Shown here: piece after piece, positions 45,431 through 57,289 of the stretch
Layout: every line of letters begins with the position of its first letter
Numbering within the stretch: position 1 is the stretch's first letter
Assembly (NCBI GenBank): GCA_020091685.1
Contig: CM034603.1
Span: forward strand, 6,267,848-6,331,847
From: Lutjanus erythropterus
Lineage: Eukaryota; Chordata; Actinopteri; Lutjaniformes; Lutjanidae
Direction of reading: 5' to 3'
Length of the DNA stretch: 64,000 bases
Position numbers and translations under genes: made by a program
The notes under the pieces: model-generated
The model's input: the letters and a program-made list of their open reading frames with translations, nothing else
What the model was told of the DNA's origin: nothing
Database searches by the model: none

Positions 45431-46028
45431 TTTGTCACTATGAAGACAAAGGTTACCTAAAGATGATGATGAAGGTCACCTGATTATGGATCTGCTCTCT
45501 ACAGAAGTCAACTGCACGCACTTCAAAAGTTTTAAGTCGTTATTTCTACACAGTTTGAAGAGACCAGTTTGCTCAAATCACTTGTCCATGTCAATTAAGA
45601 ATGAATCAGGTTTGCAATAGTGGCTCTTGGATGAAGCCCAATGTTTTCGAGTCACGCCAGTTTGAGCTCTTTAGTCAAAGCGAGCTAAATGCTCGGTGGG
45701 TGGGACGCACAAGTGCTGCCTCAAAAAAAAAAAAGACATCAAAACTCCATTTGATCTCCTGTTCCTCTGAAAAGAGAAGTTTTCCCATGATACTGCAGTA
45801 ACAATAAAGTACACCCTTTCAATTCACTGAACAAACAGACTCCAAGAAGTGGAGAAGAAAGACCGCCAGTAAGATCCGTCCATTTTCATTTGACTTTGAC
45901 AACCTTCTCCTTCTGTCAGAGGCTTTTGTGAGCGTATAAGCTGCATTTGTGTATCACTTTTTGCCAGTAAATTGAGTTCTGCTTCAAGGAGCCAGGACAA
46001 GTACAAAGACATTTCTTTTCAGAAGCAA
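45431..46028. other. gene-free stretch
   Basis: No supported gene. It borders the long-unit tandem array. The 66-codon frame at 45601 has no recognised domain. Confidence 0.45.
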
Positions 46029-47790
46029 AAGACTAGAACAGCATCTTTACATAAGCACTCCAAACTACCCCAGAAACTTTTATGTTTAATTGTTTCCAGT
46101 GGATCTGAGGACTCTGGGACTGCAGATTTCCCACTTTTCTCACCCTCTCAGTTTTCTTTTTTGTAAAAGTGGAAATCTCTCCCAAACTCTATCCTGGTCC
46201 GCCCCTTCTGCCCTTTGTTCCCTGAATCAAACACGTCTTTATCACCTATCTCTCGCTCCCCTCATCTCCTCCCATTCTTTCTTTTCAGTGACTCTGCAAA
46301 CAACACATTTGGCAGCTGGGTTCAGACAGGACACCTTCTACTTCCCTTTTCATTTCAATTCCAACTCTTAGGGAAGAGGCTAAAGAGAGATCCCTTTCTG
46401 GAGGTGAAAGACTAGAACAGCATCTTAACATAAGCAGTCCAGATGTCTTGAAGTACCCCAAAATCTTTTAGTTTAATTGTTTCCAGTGAATGTTGGACTT
46501 TGAGGACTTGCGAGATTATCCATTTTTCTCACCCTCTCAGTTTTCTTTTCTTTTATGAAAGTGGAACTCCCTCCTGAACTCTACCCTGGTCCACCTTTTC
46601 TCCTTCCATTCTGTCTTTTCTGCAACTCTGCTAACAACATACTATAGGCAGCTGCATTTAGAGGGTACACCATCTTCTACCTCCCCTTCCACTTCAATTC
46701 CAACTCTAAGGGAAGAGGCAAGAGAGATCCTTTTCGGAGGTGAAAGACTAGAACAGTATATATGCATAAGTACTCCAAATGCCTTGAACTACCCCAAATG
46801 CTTTTATGTCTGCCTCCAGTGAATTTTACGACTTCAGGACTGAAGTACCTCCAGGATTTCTCTCAGTTTTATTTTCTTTTGCTAAAGTGGAAATCCCTCC
46901 TGAACTCTACTTTTGCCTCTTCAGCCCTTTGTCCGACAATTCAAAACATGTCTGGATTCAGACATTTCTACCTCCTATTTCACTTAAATTCCAACTCATG
47001 GGCAAGTGGCTAGAGAGATCCCTTTTCTGGAAGTGAAAGACCTGAGCAATATTTTCACATAAACATCCCAAATGCTTTTAACTACTCCAGAACCTTTATA
47101 TGTTTAATAGTTTCCCAGTGGACTTTAGAACTTGGTAGCTGTAGTACCTCCAAGATTTCCCATTTTTCTCACCCTCTCAGTTTTCTTTTCTTTTACGAAA
47201 GTGGAAATCCCTGGTCCACCTCTTCTGCCATTTTCCCCCTATTAAAGCATGTCTTTCTCACCTCCCCTCATCTCCTCCCATCCTTTCTTTTTGGTGACTC
47301 TGCAAACAAAAGAATTGGCAGCTGGATTCAGACGTGACACCACCTTCTACCCCCGATTTCACTTCAGTTCCAACTCTTGGGGAAGAGACTAGAGAGAAAG
47401 ACGTGAAAGTGAAGAAGTGAAAAGACTAGAACAGCATCTTTACATAAGCACCCCAAATGTCTTGAACTATTCCAAAACATTTTAGTTAATTTTTTTCCAG
47501 TGAATTTTGGAACTTAAGGACTTGCAAGATTTTCAATTTTTCTCACCCTCTTAGTTTTCTTTTCTTTTAGCGGAACTTCCTCCCAAACTCTACCCTGGTC
47601 CACCTCTTCTGCCCTTTGTCCTCCTATTTAAACATATCTTCCCATGTCTTTCTCCCCTACCATTTCCTCTTTTTGGCATCTCCAATAACAACATGCTTGG
47701 CAGCTGGATTGAGACGGGACACAACTTTCTACCTCTTCTTCCACTTCAATTCCACCTCTAGGAGAAGAGGCCATAGAGGCTATTAAAACC
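46029..47790 (+). repeat. long-unit tandem array, five units of ~290-390 bp
   Basis: The unit start AAGACTAGAACAG (variant GACCTGAGCAATA in unit 4) lies at about 46031, 46409, 46747, 47038 and 47424, giving spacings of 378, 338, 291 and 386 bp. Each unit has the order ACATAAGCACTCCAAA, ACCCCAGAAACTTTTATG, TTTCCAGTG, TCTCACCCTCTCAGTTTTC, AAAGTGGAA and TTCAATTCCAACTC, then GGGAAGAGGC just before the next unit. Unit lengths differ through internal deletions. The open frames across units shift register and have no known domain, so the repeat is non-coding. It is a local duplication series, not a transposon that I recognise. Confidence 0.8.
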
Positions 47791-49579
47791 TCCTCAGGTG
47801 GACGGATCAATACAGAGAGGGAGGTCTGCTGGCACACAGGTGTGTGATGAACACAGAAGGTTAGAAGGTTTTAGAGGTTTGGAGACAAGGCCTGCTTCTG
47901 AATAAAGTTGTATCACAAAGTGTAGAGAGATTGACAGGAAAAGTGGTCCCCAAATTAATGAAAAAAAAACACACAAAGAAGTCACTTTTAGAACCGCATA
48001 TAATGCATTTTTGAAATTAGATTTTATATTGGTTTCGTCATATGCTCCAGGGAAATTAAACTTGTTCGGCGCACGCAGTACTTGACCTCATAAGAGTTGA
48101 GTTCAAAGTAAATAGTAATGTGAGCAGAGAAGGATGTGGAAGACGGCGCCTCAAGAGCAGCATTCATTTTCATCTTTTATTTCAGAGCACAGATGTTTTC
48201 TTGTTGGGTTATTCATCATCAGTGTCACTACATTGGGAAAGGGCTTAATGACGGCAAAAGGCAAAATTGTTGAGCTTAACAAGGCTACACTGAAATGAAA
48301 AAAAAAACGTTCAGAGTCAATTCAATTGACCACTTCTCATAGTTTTCTGGTCTGCATAGTTCTGCAAGTTCCTGACGCATTTCAAATTGAGGGTATTTTT
48401 CAGTCGAGCTGCAGTGGCATTTAATCTACAGAACAAGGTGATTCATATTTATATATGCAGTGGTGAGCCTGTGAATTCCCTTAACCGTTCTCTTAATTGT
48501 ACCCATTTTTGTTCTGTGATGTCCCTCTAGTATCTCCCTGCATTGTTTGTCTTGTTTTACATTTTTTAAGAACACATTTTGGTGCAGTTTTAAGGCACAC
48601 TAGGGAACCTTTGCTCATTTGTGGTAAAACAAGCAGAAAGTGAAAATGAAAGCTCCTGTGGGCAGAAATTTGTCATCATAGCATTTTTCTAATTGTTCTA
48701 TTGGCATAAGTTTTTGTTTGTAGAAAATTAATTTGGTGCCGTTTATGTATTTTGAATATGGAGGCTAGTTACTGACCTTTAGAACAGAATGTTAGGCTGT
48801 ACTCGGGTTGGTGGGCAAGTAATGTAATCGATGTATGCCTAAACACCCTAACATCTAAAGCATGTCATCAACACTTAGTCACACAACTGACGCTACTATT
48901 ATAAACTGAAAACAGCAGCAGCAGAGTGGCAGCAGGAGTCAGACTTTAAATCTAATGCTGTAGGCTAATCAACCTGGTATGAGGTTTCTTGACAACTAAA
49001 TATGGTTCTACAGACTGAAATCAGCTGGAAAGTCAATTGTATGGGGCCCCAGCGTTGCCAAATAGTCATGGGCACCACGTGGGACAACCTGTCAGTACGC
49101 CAACAGTTAGCTATCCTGCCAAAGAGAATGTTTGTCTTTTCTGAAGTTCTCCAAGAGCTTTACTAGTTACTTCATTAAGTACTCAGCAGTGTAAAAAATG
49201 CTGCATTCACGGCATAGTTTGAAACGTGTCCGCAGTAGGTGTGCCAAGCATTGAGATAACTGTCCTTCATCCTGATGAATGCCTATGGTGCATACTGTAA
49301 AATAAGTGCATACATGAACATACGGTACTTACGTAAAGGTCCTGGTTTGGGGGTTTAAAAGTGGGAGAAAATGTTTTCTGGTGTTCTCCCCAATGTCCTC
49401 CAGCTGCTCTGCCACAACTCTCAGTGATTTATAATTTCCTGATGGACCGTGAAGTACCCTCATGCTAGCTGCTGTAAGCTAGCTAGCTAAAGCACCAGGG
49501 CAGTGTTTGTGTTTACACTGGTAGCACGGTTGAGCAGGCAATAGAAATTGACTTTTTTTTTGTTTGTTTGTTTTTGTGC
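47791..49579. other. gene-free stretch; weak candidate block 48060-48300
   Basis: Unique DNA, no supported gene. 48060-48300 retains some CpGs and is complex. 49460-49490 contains a small CTAGCTAGCTAG palindrome run. A T9 run with GTTT repeats lies at 49553-49575. Confidence 0.35.
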
Positions 49580-49621
49580 TTATGGAGGGGGATCATACCA
49601 GAAAAAGTTTGGTAATCACTG
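49580..49621 (-). mobile_element. hAT-like terminal fragment
   Basis: On the minus strand the sequence reads CAGTGATTACCAAACTTTTT and continues CTGGTATGATCCCCC, a classic hAT/Charlie-type terminus. The partner end was not found upstream, so only one end is supported and no duplication was verified. Confidence 0.45.
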
Positions 49622-51348
49622 TGTTAGTTTTTGATCTTTAGTAATGTAGTCATAATGTATTCAAATGCATCTGTACAGCTATTCATATTTATAAGTGAAG
49701 TGTGCTCAGAAACTGGGGGCACCACTTTGCTAAAACTACCAAATCTTCCATAATGTTGTCCTAAAGCACCTGTATGATCAGTATAAATATTTTTCATGCT
49801 CTTTTATCCCATTGCATGACATTTTCCTAGTCTATTTATGTTGTCTGTATTGTAGGTATTGTTATGACAGTGTCATGTTTTTATGCTGCCTTCTTGTCAA
49901 GCTCTCTCTTGAGAAAGGATTAACTCTCTCTAGGACTTGGTTAAAGAAAAGAAAAGAAAAGAAAGAGGGAAGTAGTTCTTGCTGTTTATCAATGTTACAT
50001 AACGCATCGTACATTCATAACTTGTTTTGGATTCATACAAGCACAAATGCATTTTAGATGTTTCTAGGGCAACTGTGGTGTTAAATAATTATGAGCAGGT
50101 GGGTCGGGTGCTAAACCTCAGAGCGCAGCGGGTGCAGAGCAGCACTGTCATGCCAACTTCTGGCCCTCAGGGTAAGAGAGGAGAAAGGAGGCAATAAAGA
50201 AGAGAGGACACAGGAAAGGTCAGTCACTTAAAGAATATTAAGTCACCTTTATGAACTTGGCAGTGGAACTAAAATGCCGTGCACGATGTTTACACAAATT
50301 GTAAAGATGCAAAATAGCATGTCGGACAGAGCTGAGAAGAGGTGATTATTTAAATTACAGCCAGGGGGACTTTCAGGTGAAAACGCTGAGCGTTTCTGGC
50401 CACTGTCACTTCTCTCTGTGTAGGAACGGGTGTGTGATGCTGGAGGCACAGCGCCCCTGGCAACGCTGCCATGCCAACTCCAATCATGTGTCCTGCATCG
50501 CTACAAAACAGCTGAGTCCCCCTGGAGGATGAAGGCAGCAGCTAACGAGAAACAAACACCTCTCTGTTCCTGCTGCTCAATGAGAGATGGCCTCAGAGAC
50601 GGAGGGAGGGACACAGCGAGAGAAAGAGATGACTGAGATAAAGGCAGGGGGATAAAGAGACAACAAACAGAAATAGAGCGCTTAATTTGCTGGCTGCTGC
50701 CGCTGAAAAGGACTAGGCCACGGATACAGCTAACTCACAGTAGCTGTAGCTGTTAGCTGCATTGTTCTTTACTTTGGCAAAGACAACAGTGTCTGCTGTG
50801 CTGTGTGTGAGAGACGATTGCATGTGAAAACAAGGTTCTTCTCCACAGGGTCTCTTTAAAAGTGAGAGAAGAGGTTTAGGAAGCTATTGACTTTCCAGAA
50901 ATAAAAGCTGTCCTGTAAGATGAAAAAAGTCCCTAGGATAATAACCGGTACTGAATAAAATTTAAAGTAACCCTTTCCTGAGAATTGGGTTTGGATTTAA
51001 GACTTCTTATGGAGTTGACAAAATGTTCCATTTTTTCATGTCAGCCACAACACTTAGTATTATGATTATAAACTTTTTTGGCTGGTGTACTCTGCAAACA
51101 ATTTTCATTTAAGTAACTTGGCGTCCAATATCCTATTACTATGATACATTTACAGCATAGATCACCATTATAAAAGACACGCTTGAATAAATGTTAGCAG
51201 GACATCACAAACTGCAACCAAGGTCAATTATTACTCGTGGTAGATGAGGCCAGGCAGAAATTCACTAATGCTCATGTGATAAATGGGCACCGCCTTAGGC
51301 ATCTCATACTTTTAATGCATCACACACAGCCTGCATGAGTGCCAAAAC
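49622..51348. other. gene-free stretch
   Basis: AT-rich, with a GAAAA/AAAAG run at 49945-49966 and a complex patch at about 50090-50700 with CpGs and CAGC motifs that might be regulatory. The 50430-50636 frame of 68 codons has no recognised domain. Confidence 0.4.
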
Positions 51349-51356
51349 ACCACAGC

Positions 51357-51930
51357 CAGGGGCGGACACAGGCTGTCTGAGGGGCAGGGGCAAAAAAAAT
51401 AAAAGGGGCACTGCCTGTACGCAGTGAGGCACCAACACGGTTAAAATTGTTTTATTGCACAGTAACTACTACAACTCTGTCATAAAAATACACAGGCAAC
51501 TATTTAGCTATTATAAGGCATGTAGAGGCCAAAATATTTTCTAGTACGTACCCTAGAGAACACCATGTTTTTTCCACTAGAGGAGTACTTTAGAGGGCAC
51601 TTTTTCACATTTTGTCCACTAAAACATAATTTAGAGGGCATTTTAGCACATTTTGTGCAGAAGGGTACTTTAGAGGGCACTTTATCACATTTTATCCACT
51701 AAAAGGACACTTTAGAGGGAACTTTTCCACATTTTGTCTGTTAGAAGGGCATTTTGTCCACGAGAAGGTTACTTTAGAGGACACTTTATCACGTTTTGTT
51801 TAGAAGGGCACTTTAGAGGGCACTTTAGCACATTTTGTCCACTGGAAGGGCACTTTAGAGGACACTTTATCAAGTTTTATCTATCACAGAAGCATCAAAG
51901 AGGGCACATTTGCCCTTGACTCGACCAGTG
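51357..51930 (+). mobile_element. hAT-like MITE with internal 42-bp minisatellite (copy 1)
   Basis: The element begins CAGGGGCGGACAC. The reverse complement of its end is CACTGGTCGAGTC, so both termini start CA with a related sequence. An 8-bp target duplication, ACCACAGC at 51349-51356 and GCCACAGC at 51931-51938, matches at 7 of 8 positions. Internally, anchors such as CATTTTGTCCACT occur at about 51567, 51610, 51651, 51690, 51732, 51752, 51794, 51832 and 51875, period about 42 bp with one short unit. The unit is that of the array at 34059. No transposase is present. Confidence 0.7.
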
Positions 51931-51938
51931 GCCACAGC

Positions 51939-53169
51939 TATTAGTGCTTCTCTCCGAACCAAGACAAAAAAATATTTCTTATAAATATTCATAAATTATT
52001 CTACAAAAAGCTTTATTTTTACCTCAGTACCCTCTCCTTCTAACACAGCCTTTACGATTGCTGCAAATTTCTATGATGTACATACATTTCTACCAGAAAG
52101 AATGACCGGCTTAAAAGGGAGGAAACTCTGCTTCACAGACACAAAGGTTAGCTAACTGAGCATTAATGGCTGCAGTGATTACTGAACTGGCCTTTAATGA
52201 AAGCTGTTACTCCCCGGCTCTGCTCCACAGTACAGACTGTGATTGCTTTCCTCTACAGTTAGACATGGATGTTAGAGAAGAGGAATCGCCTCTCTCCCAC
52301 TTCTCTGGCTGAGGCACAGTTTAGTGTGGCCCCACAGGGTACAAGTTTTGAAATTAATTTCCTTAAATCCCAAAAATGTATAAAAAATGTATCAGAAGAT
52401 AATGGAGGCGGCGGCTGCGTCCCGTCTCCGCTGTATCTGTCAAGTTGCCTCGCTCTCACTTCCCCTCTTTGTACTCTTCTTTTCCTCTTCATCTCTCTAG
52501 TCTGTCTGACTCCAGCCTCTCTCTCTCATTCCCTCTTTCTCACATAACTTACTTCCCTACTCGCCCTCTGAATCTATATCCACGGGCATTTTTCAGAATC
52601 TTCTTTTGGCTTTACACAGCAATGGAGGAGCAACATCATTTCAGGCTCCTATTCAGACTCCTGGCTTCTCTATCACCATGAAAAAAAAAACTTACTGAGA
52701 GGAAGGGAAAAAGCTTTGCTGAGGACATTTAATATGCCGCCTACATGCTTAAATGGGCTGAACATGAGAGTACGACTCCAGTCTTTATGCAGCTTAATGT
52801 AATGACTGCGTCTTAACCTTCCCACCCCGCTGATAGGAATATGTGTGTTTAGCTTTGCCAGTAGTAAGTATGAGAGGTTAAAACTGCAGTTTCAGACCAA
52901 CTTGTGTTATATTTTGAATTGAAGCCTGAAGGCTCTCTGTGAGCCTGTGAGGGGTTAAAAGGGTTATCCATTTTAGTATCGCTAAAAGGCCAAGACTGTC
53001 TCCTCTGTCATGGGAAGCTGGTATCTGATGGATATGCTTTTGGACAGATAAGAGTGTCTATTGTAACGGCTAAAGTGCAAAAAAGGTTTATTGTTCAAAT
53101 GACCTGTTTGGGTTGTTCTAACAAGTGGTCGGGATCAAAGATCACATGACTTTGAAACCACAGAATGCT
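51939..53169. other. gene-free stretch; weak candidate block 52130-52480
   Basis: No supported gene. 52130-52480 has mixed composition and may be conserved. A pyrimidine-rich tract at 52440-52560 explains the Ser/Leu-rich frames there. An A10 run is at 52680-52689. Confidence 0.35.
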
Positions 53170-53425
53170 GTTTGTGTCCCGTTTGCTATTAACAGTCGAC
53201 CTTCGTTTCTTTGAAACATGGCTGTTGACTGCTTCCCAACATTAACCAGGTATTATAGGGTGCTTTCATGCCTAACATGTTCAGTTTGGTTTAACTCTGG
53301 TGTGTTTGCCTCTTTGGTTTGGTTTAAATGAGTTGGTGTGAAAGCAGCCCATTAAACACTGATGGGAACAAAAAAGGATCAAGACCACCTGAAACCAGGG
53401 CCCAGTTCCAACTAGACTCTGGTTC
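53170..53425. repeat. interspersed repeat, copy 1 of a local direct duplication
   Basis: Shares the order TTAACAGTCGACCTT, TTTGAAACATGG, GGTGCTTTCATGCCTAACAT, CTCTGGTGTGTTTGCCTCTT, GGTTTGGTTTAAATG and AAGACCACCTGAAA with the second copy at about 53900-54125, in the same orientation 730 bp apart. I recognise the family from fish genomes (GGTGCTTTCATGCCTAACCTGTTCGGTTTGG). Class is unknown. Confidence 0.6.
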
Positions 53426-53899
53426 TTTTGTGGTGGGGAGAATATGGCAGACCAACCGTAGGTGATAGTATTTTAGCAGGGTTGGTATCTCTAAACTACT
53501 GAAAAAATCCATCCTCTGATCGTGAACTGTCCAGGAAGCCTTCTTACAAACAATTAGTTTAAAGAAATTATATATTTATGTAGACCAATTAGTTTTATAA
53601 GTTTTTTTGTCTTCATCCAAATGTATCACAAATTTTAACCACATTTTGACTAAATCTACAAAAGAAAATGCAAGTGAATGCCTGTTTCCATTCACTACTG
53701 TTATGCCAACTTTCCAGGGTGCAACAAGATGATATAATTAAAAGAGCACCAGCCAAACTTCTGACATTAATAAAAACATGTAGAAAACAGAATGAAAATA
53801 TGATATTCCCTGATTGGTGACATGTCCCACATTGTCTCACACAAACATACTCGTTGTCCCACATTTGGTTTGTTGGAATCTGGTGACTCTGGAGACCAC
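53426..53899. other. spacer between duplicated repeats
   Basis: AT-rich DNA that separates the two copies. Its 105-codon minus-strand frame (53613-53930) shows no recognised domain. The spacer itself has no similarity to the repeats that I could see. Confidence 0.4.
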
Positions 53900-54125
53900 A
53901 GTTTGAGTCCTGTCCACTACTAACAGTCAACCTTGGATTCTTTGAACCATGACAGTTTCATAAGCTCAGCCAAGTATTGTAGGGTGCTTTCAAGCCTAAC
54001 ACTCTGGTGTATTTGCCCATTTGGTTTGGTTCATATGGGCTGGTGTGGAAGCTGTCAATAAAACTCTGGTTTGGACTAAAAAAAAGGGCCAAGACCACCT
54101 GAAAAGGAGTGTCTGGTTCCAGAGC
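53900..54125. repeat. interspersed repeat, copy 2 of a local direct duplication
   Basis: Colinear with 53170-53425: CTAACAGTCAACCTTGG, TTTGAACCATGA, GGTGCTTTCAAGCCTAACAC, CTCTGGTGTATTTGCCC, GGTTTGGTTCATATG and AAGACCACCTGAAA. Differences include a short deletion and substitutions throughout, so the copies are old or inserted independently. Confidence 0.6.
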
Positions 54126-54309
54126 AACCCTAACCCTGAGAATTGCTTTGTGTCAGTCTGTATGACTTTATGTTTGCTCCTCTTGGTTCATTTGTAAAAA
54201 GCCAATGTGTACACAAACCACACCAGAACTAAAAGGCAACAAAGTTTTATTTGGTCTAACTTGTGTGTTTTTCATCCTGAACAACATTTTCCCATGTTTT
54301 TGGGTCTAC

Positions 54310-54430
54310 CTGTAACTGACTTGTGGGGACAACAATTTTTGAAATTTGTCCAGTATTGAAGGTAGCCCAGAGAGGACAAATTACTGCTTTTGCCAATAGA
54401 GTCTGCTGGATTTGAACAGAGTAATAAGTA
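54310..54430. repeat. interspersed repeat fragment (same family as 7799 and 8750)
   Basis: GGACAAATTACTGCTTTTGCC, AATAGAGTCTGCTGGATTTG and AACAGAG match the order and wording of 'TTACTGTTTTTGCCAAAGGAGTTCGGTTGCTTTGGAG' at 8780 and the equivalent at 7950. Only a part is present. Confidence 0.45.
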
Positions 54431-54434
54431 AGTT

Positions 54435-54800
54435 AGTTATTTCGTGTTTTATTTTGTAGTCCTGGTCCTCCCTCATGTGTCTTGTCTTTACTTCCTGTCT
54501 TTGTCCTTTTCCCGCTCTTTTGATTGCCATTGGTTTCACCTGTCTGTCCACCTGTGTCTGATCAGTTCTTTGTCTATTTAGTCCCTGTGTTTCTCTGTTT
54601 CTTTGTCAGTTCGTTGTTGTCCTTGGTGTGTCAGCCTGCTTTCTACTGTTATGCCCTTTTGTGGATTCTTTTGTTTTTCTGGACCCTGGTTTTGGCCGGA
54701 CTTCTTTTGTTCTTTTCTCTTCTTCATTAAATACATTTGAACTCTTTAGTGTTTCACTTTCTGCATTTTTGAGTCCACCATCTTGTTGAATTTTGACACA
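54435..54800 (+). repeat. retroelement-like 3' fragment (class uncertain)
   Basis: T/G-rich text with GTCTATTTAGTCCCTGTGTTTC, GTGGATTCTTTTG, TTCTGGACCCTGG and TTCATTAAATACATTTGAAC resembles the 3' region of a frequent fish retroelement of the type also seen at 31125-31385. No coding region, poly(A) or flanking duplication could be defined. Confidence 0.35.
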
Positions 54801-55754
54801 CACTTGACACCTTCTCTCCCATCTCTGTAAGGACCCTTTCCATTATGATGTCAGACACTTTGAATAACAATCTGAGCCCGTCAGGCGCAAAACAACTACT
54901 CTTAATGGACTTAATTTCACGGTGTGCAGTTGTCTGGAGGGATTACGTTGCAGCTCAGTTTCGCTTCTGTCCGGTCGTCTCACTCACTACCTGACCATTT
55001 TCCAAAAATGTTGTTCCCTTAAGTCACTTATACACAAAAACATGGGAGAATAGGGTCCAGGTTCCAAGACTGCAAATAAGATAATGCTCATTTGAGTCAT
55101 TTTGGAAAGTTCATATGGTCATTTTAGAGAACGCTTTGGACAAGGATGGCTAGAGAATCCACCGGATCATAGCAGTTAAAATGTTTCACAGTTTAAACAA
55201 ACCACATATTCTGCTCTATTTTTTTATTTTATTTTTTTTACTGTTGTGCTTAAAGTCTGTACAAGTATTATCGTCTTTTTCTCTAAGGAACAAAAGAGGA
55301 ACATTGGAAGGTCAAAAATGTTGTAATCAACACTTGTGTGGCTGTATATTTCTGCACGTTTAATTACATCACGCCCCCACGTAGACAGAGTTCACTGTCT
55401 TAAACACAAAATTAAGGAGCACACTTGTTTCTGTCTGCACTGCATGTATACCCAGGTGACTTTCAAATCAGATGCAATTATAACAGCTGCATTTTTTAGC
55501 TCTGAAAAGAAATCACAGCAGTTTGAGAAAGCAAATCTGTAACATGGTTTATGTAGTTTTTCTGCTTATTTATTTAGTTATTGTCCAAGGTCATCTGGCT
55601 CGATAAGCTGCATTGTGACCGTGGAACACTTTTCAGCGACCAGGCCTTAACATCGGAACATTCTAAGAACCAGGCCACAGCCCTCCATATCACACTATCC
55701 TGCAATATTCACCACAGGTGAAAGAATATTTTAACATAAACAGTCATACAGTAT
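54801..55754. other. gene-free stretch
   Basis: Unique, AT-rich. No supported gene. A T-rich tract occurs at 55214-55240. Confidence 0.45.
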
Positions 55755-55764
55755 ATGTATGGTA

Positions 55765-56064
55765 AGTGGCGGACTCAGGCTTCTGAGGGGCAGGGGCGAA
55801 AATGATAAAGAGAGGTACCAGCTGTAGGGCCCCAGCACACGGAAATTTGTGATGCATTTATGGTCAAATAGGACCAAAACCGATCCCTAGTTTAGAGTGA
55901 AATTGTTTCATTATGTGGCTTCCACTAGAAGGGCACACATCATTACTTTTTCTCCACTATAAAGGCACCCTGAAGGGCACTTTTTTCCCACTGAAATGGT
56001 CCATAGAGGGCACTTTTTATCTACTGTAGGAGCAACCAAGAAAATTTTTGCAAAGTCCACCAGT
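55765..56064 (+). mobile_element. hAT-like MITE with internal 42-bp minisatellite (copy 2)
   Basis: Exactly the same ten bases, ATGTATGGTA, flank the element at 55755-55764 and 56065-56074, and within them lies an 8-bp hAT-type duplication (TGTATGGT). The ends are AGTGGCGGAC and, on the reverse complement of the right side, ACTGGTGGAC (8 of 10 positions equal). The left 40 bp (GGCGGACTCAGGC, TCTGAGGGGCAGGGGC) match copy 1 at 51357. Only two or three 42-bp units are present, versus nine in copy 1. It is 300 bp long with no transposase. Confidence 0.8.
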
Positions 56065-56074
56065 ATGTATGGTA

Positions 56075-56764
56075 GTTATACAGAGCTGTGATACTACAGC
56101 AGACTTTTGAACATGCAATTCATGTTCTGTTCTGATTTCTTTTATTATTATGTTTTATTTGTATGGTAATAATGGCGCAAGTGGAGTCAAAAATAGCATT
56201 TCAATAAATTCAACATTACCTTGTTATATTAATAAATCAAAATTATTTCATGAAATTATGATTGAACATGAAGAATAATCACATAAAAATGAAGGACAAA
56301 AAATGAGACATTACCCTCAGAAATTCAGTATCATAAATAAGAAAAAAAACACTTAATATGCTTGTAAATATCAATACAAAAAGCATCAGAAGTAAATAAA
56401 AATGACCAGTAAGCAAACAGTAAATCTGGGCCATGTGGCTGCAGGTGCTAAAAATTGATGTTTGAGGCTCTGGGGAGAAAACCAGTTTACCAGAAAAAAC
56501 AATTTACAATCCCAATATCAGAGTTCCTTATTGTCGTAACAGGTGTACTCATAAACAAAATGGAACGGCACAGAGCTGTCGATTGGGACCACCTGATTTT
56601 TGGATCCCTGTCGCGTGTCTTCTAATCGGCAGGGAAGACAAACATGCAGCATTTTAATCTGTTCATGCAGCTGTCACTTCAGCTGTCTGACTGCTGATTA
56701 CTTTCAATCGAAGATGTTGATTGATGTTTTGTTACACAATATATGCATATGACTGCATGAAAAT
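56075..56764. other. gene-free stretch
   Basis: Strongly AT-rich with many A runs and no supported gene or repeat. Confidence 0.45.
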
Positions 56765-57050
56765 AGTGGTGCAAGCTGATGCTGCAGCATGTAGCTCCTT
56801 TACCTTCACCAATTTTTAACAAAATTATTATTTTTCAGCTTTACTGGTAAAACACGTATCCACTTGTATGGCGTTTGGGCTAAAGAGCAGTGGACCTTGA
56901 GACGATCAAGAATGCATGCCACATCTTTTGCCCACCCAGCCTCAGCCTCTGACCACCCCAGGAGGAGCGGAGGAGAGCAGGGACAAGAGTCATACTAAAC
57001 CAGGCTGCTCTCCTGGTTAAAGTCCGGTCAAGAAAATAAAAATGACAAAT
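56765..57050. repeat. interspersed repeat, copy 2 of a window pair
   Basis: Colinear with 40641-40995, in the same direction: GCAGCATGTAGCTCCTTT, AAAGAGCAGTGGACC, GACCACCCCAGGAGGAGC, AGAGCAGGGAC and TCCGGTCAAGAAAAT. Both copies are diverged and have lost different segments. The family is not identified. Confidence 0.55.
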
Positions 57051-57289
57051 TCCACCTATCGATTCCTGCACTGATTTAACTCACACCTGCTCTCACCCCG
57101 TGTATCGTTCCAATTACCGTTTAGCTATGTTTCCATACTATAATATTTACTATCATGACGTGCCATTTGTTTCAAGTATCTAGATCGCACTGGGGATGAC
57201 GATGCGGAAAACCCCAGCTGGATTTTACCTCTAACATGAGTAAAATTATAAATGTTTATATAGAACAAGATAAAGACAATAAAATATCT
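57051..57289. other. gene-free stretch
   Basis: Unique DNA between two repeats. Nothing is recognised. Confidence 0.4.

Noticed and set aside
46090..47036. Several overlapping open frames in the long-unit tandem array
   Set aside because: They shift register from unit to unit, are leucine/serine/phenylalanine-rich from pyrimidine tracts, and match no family that I know.
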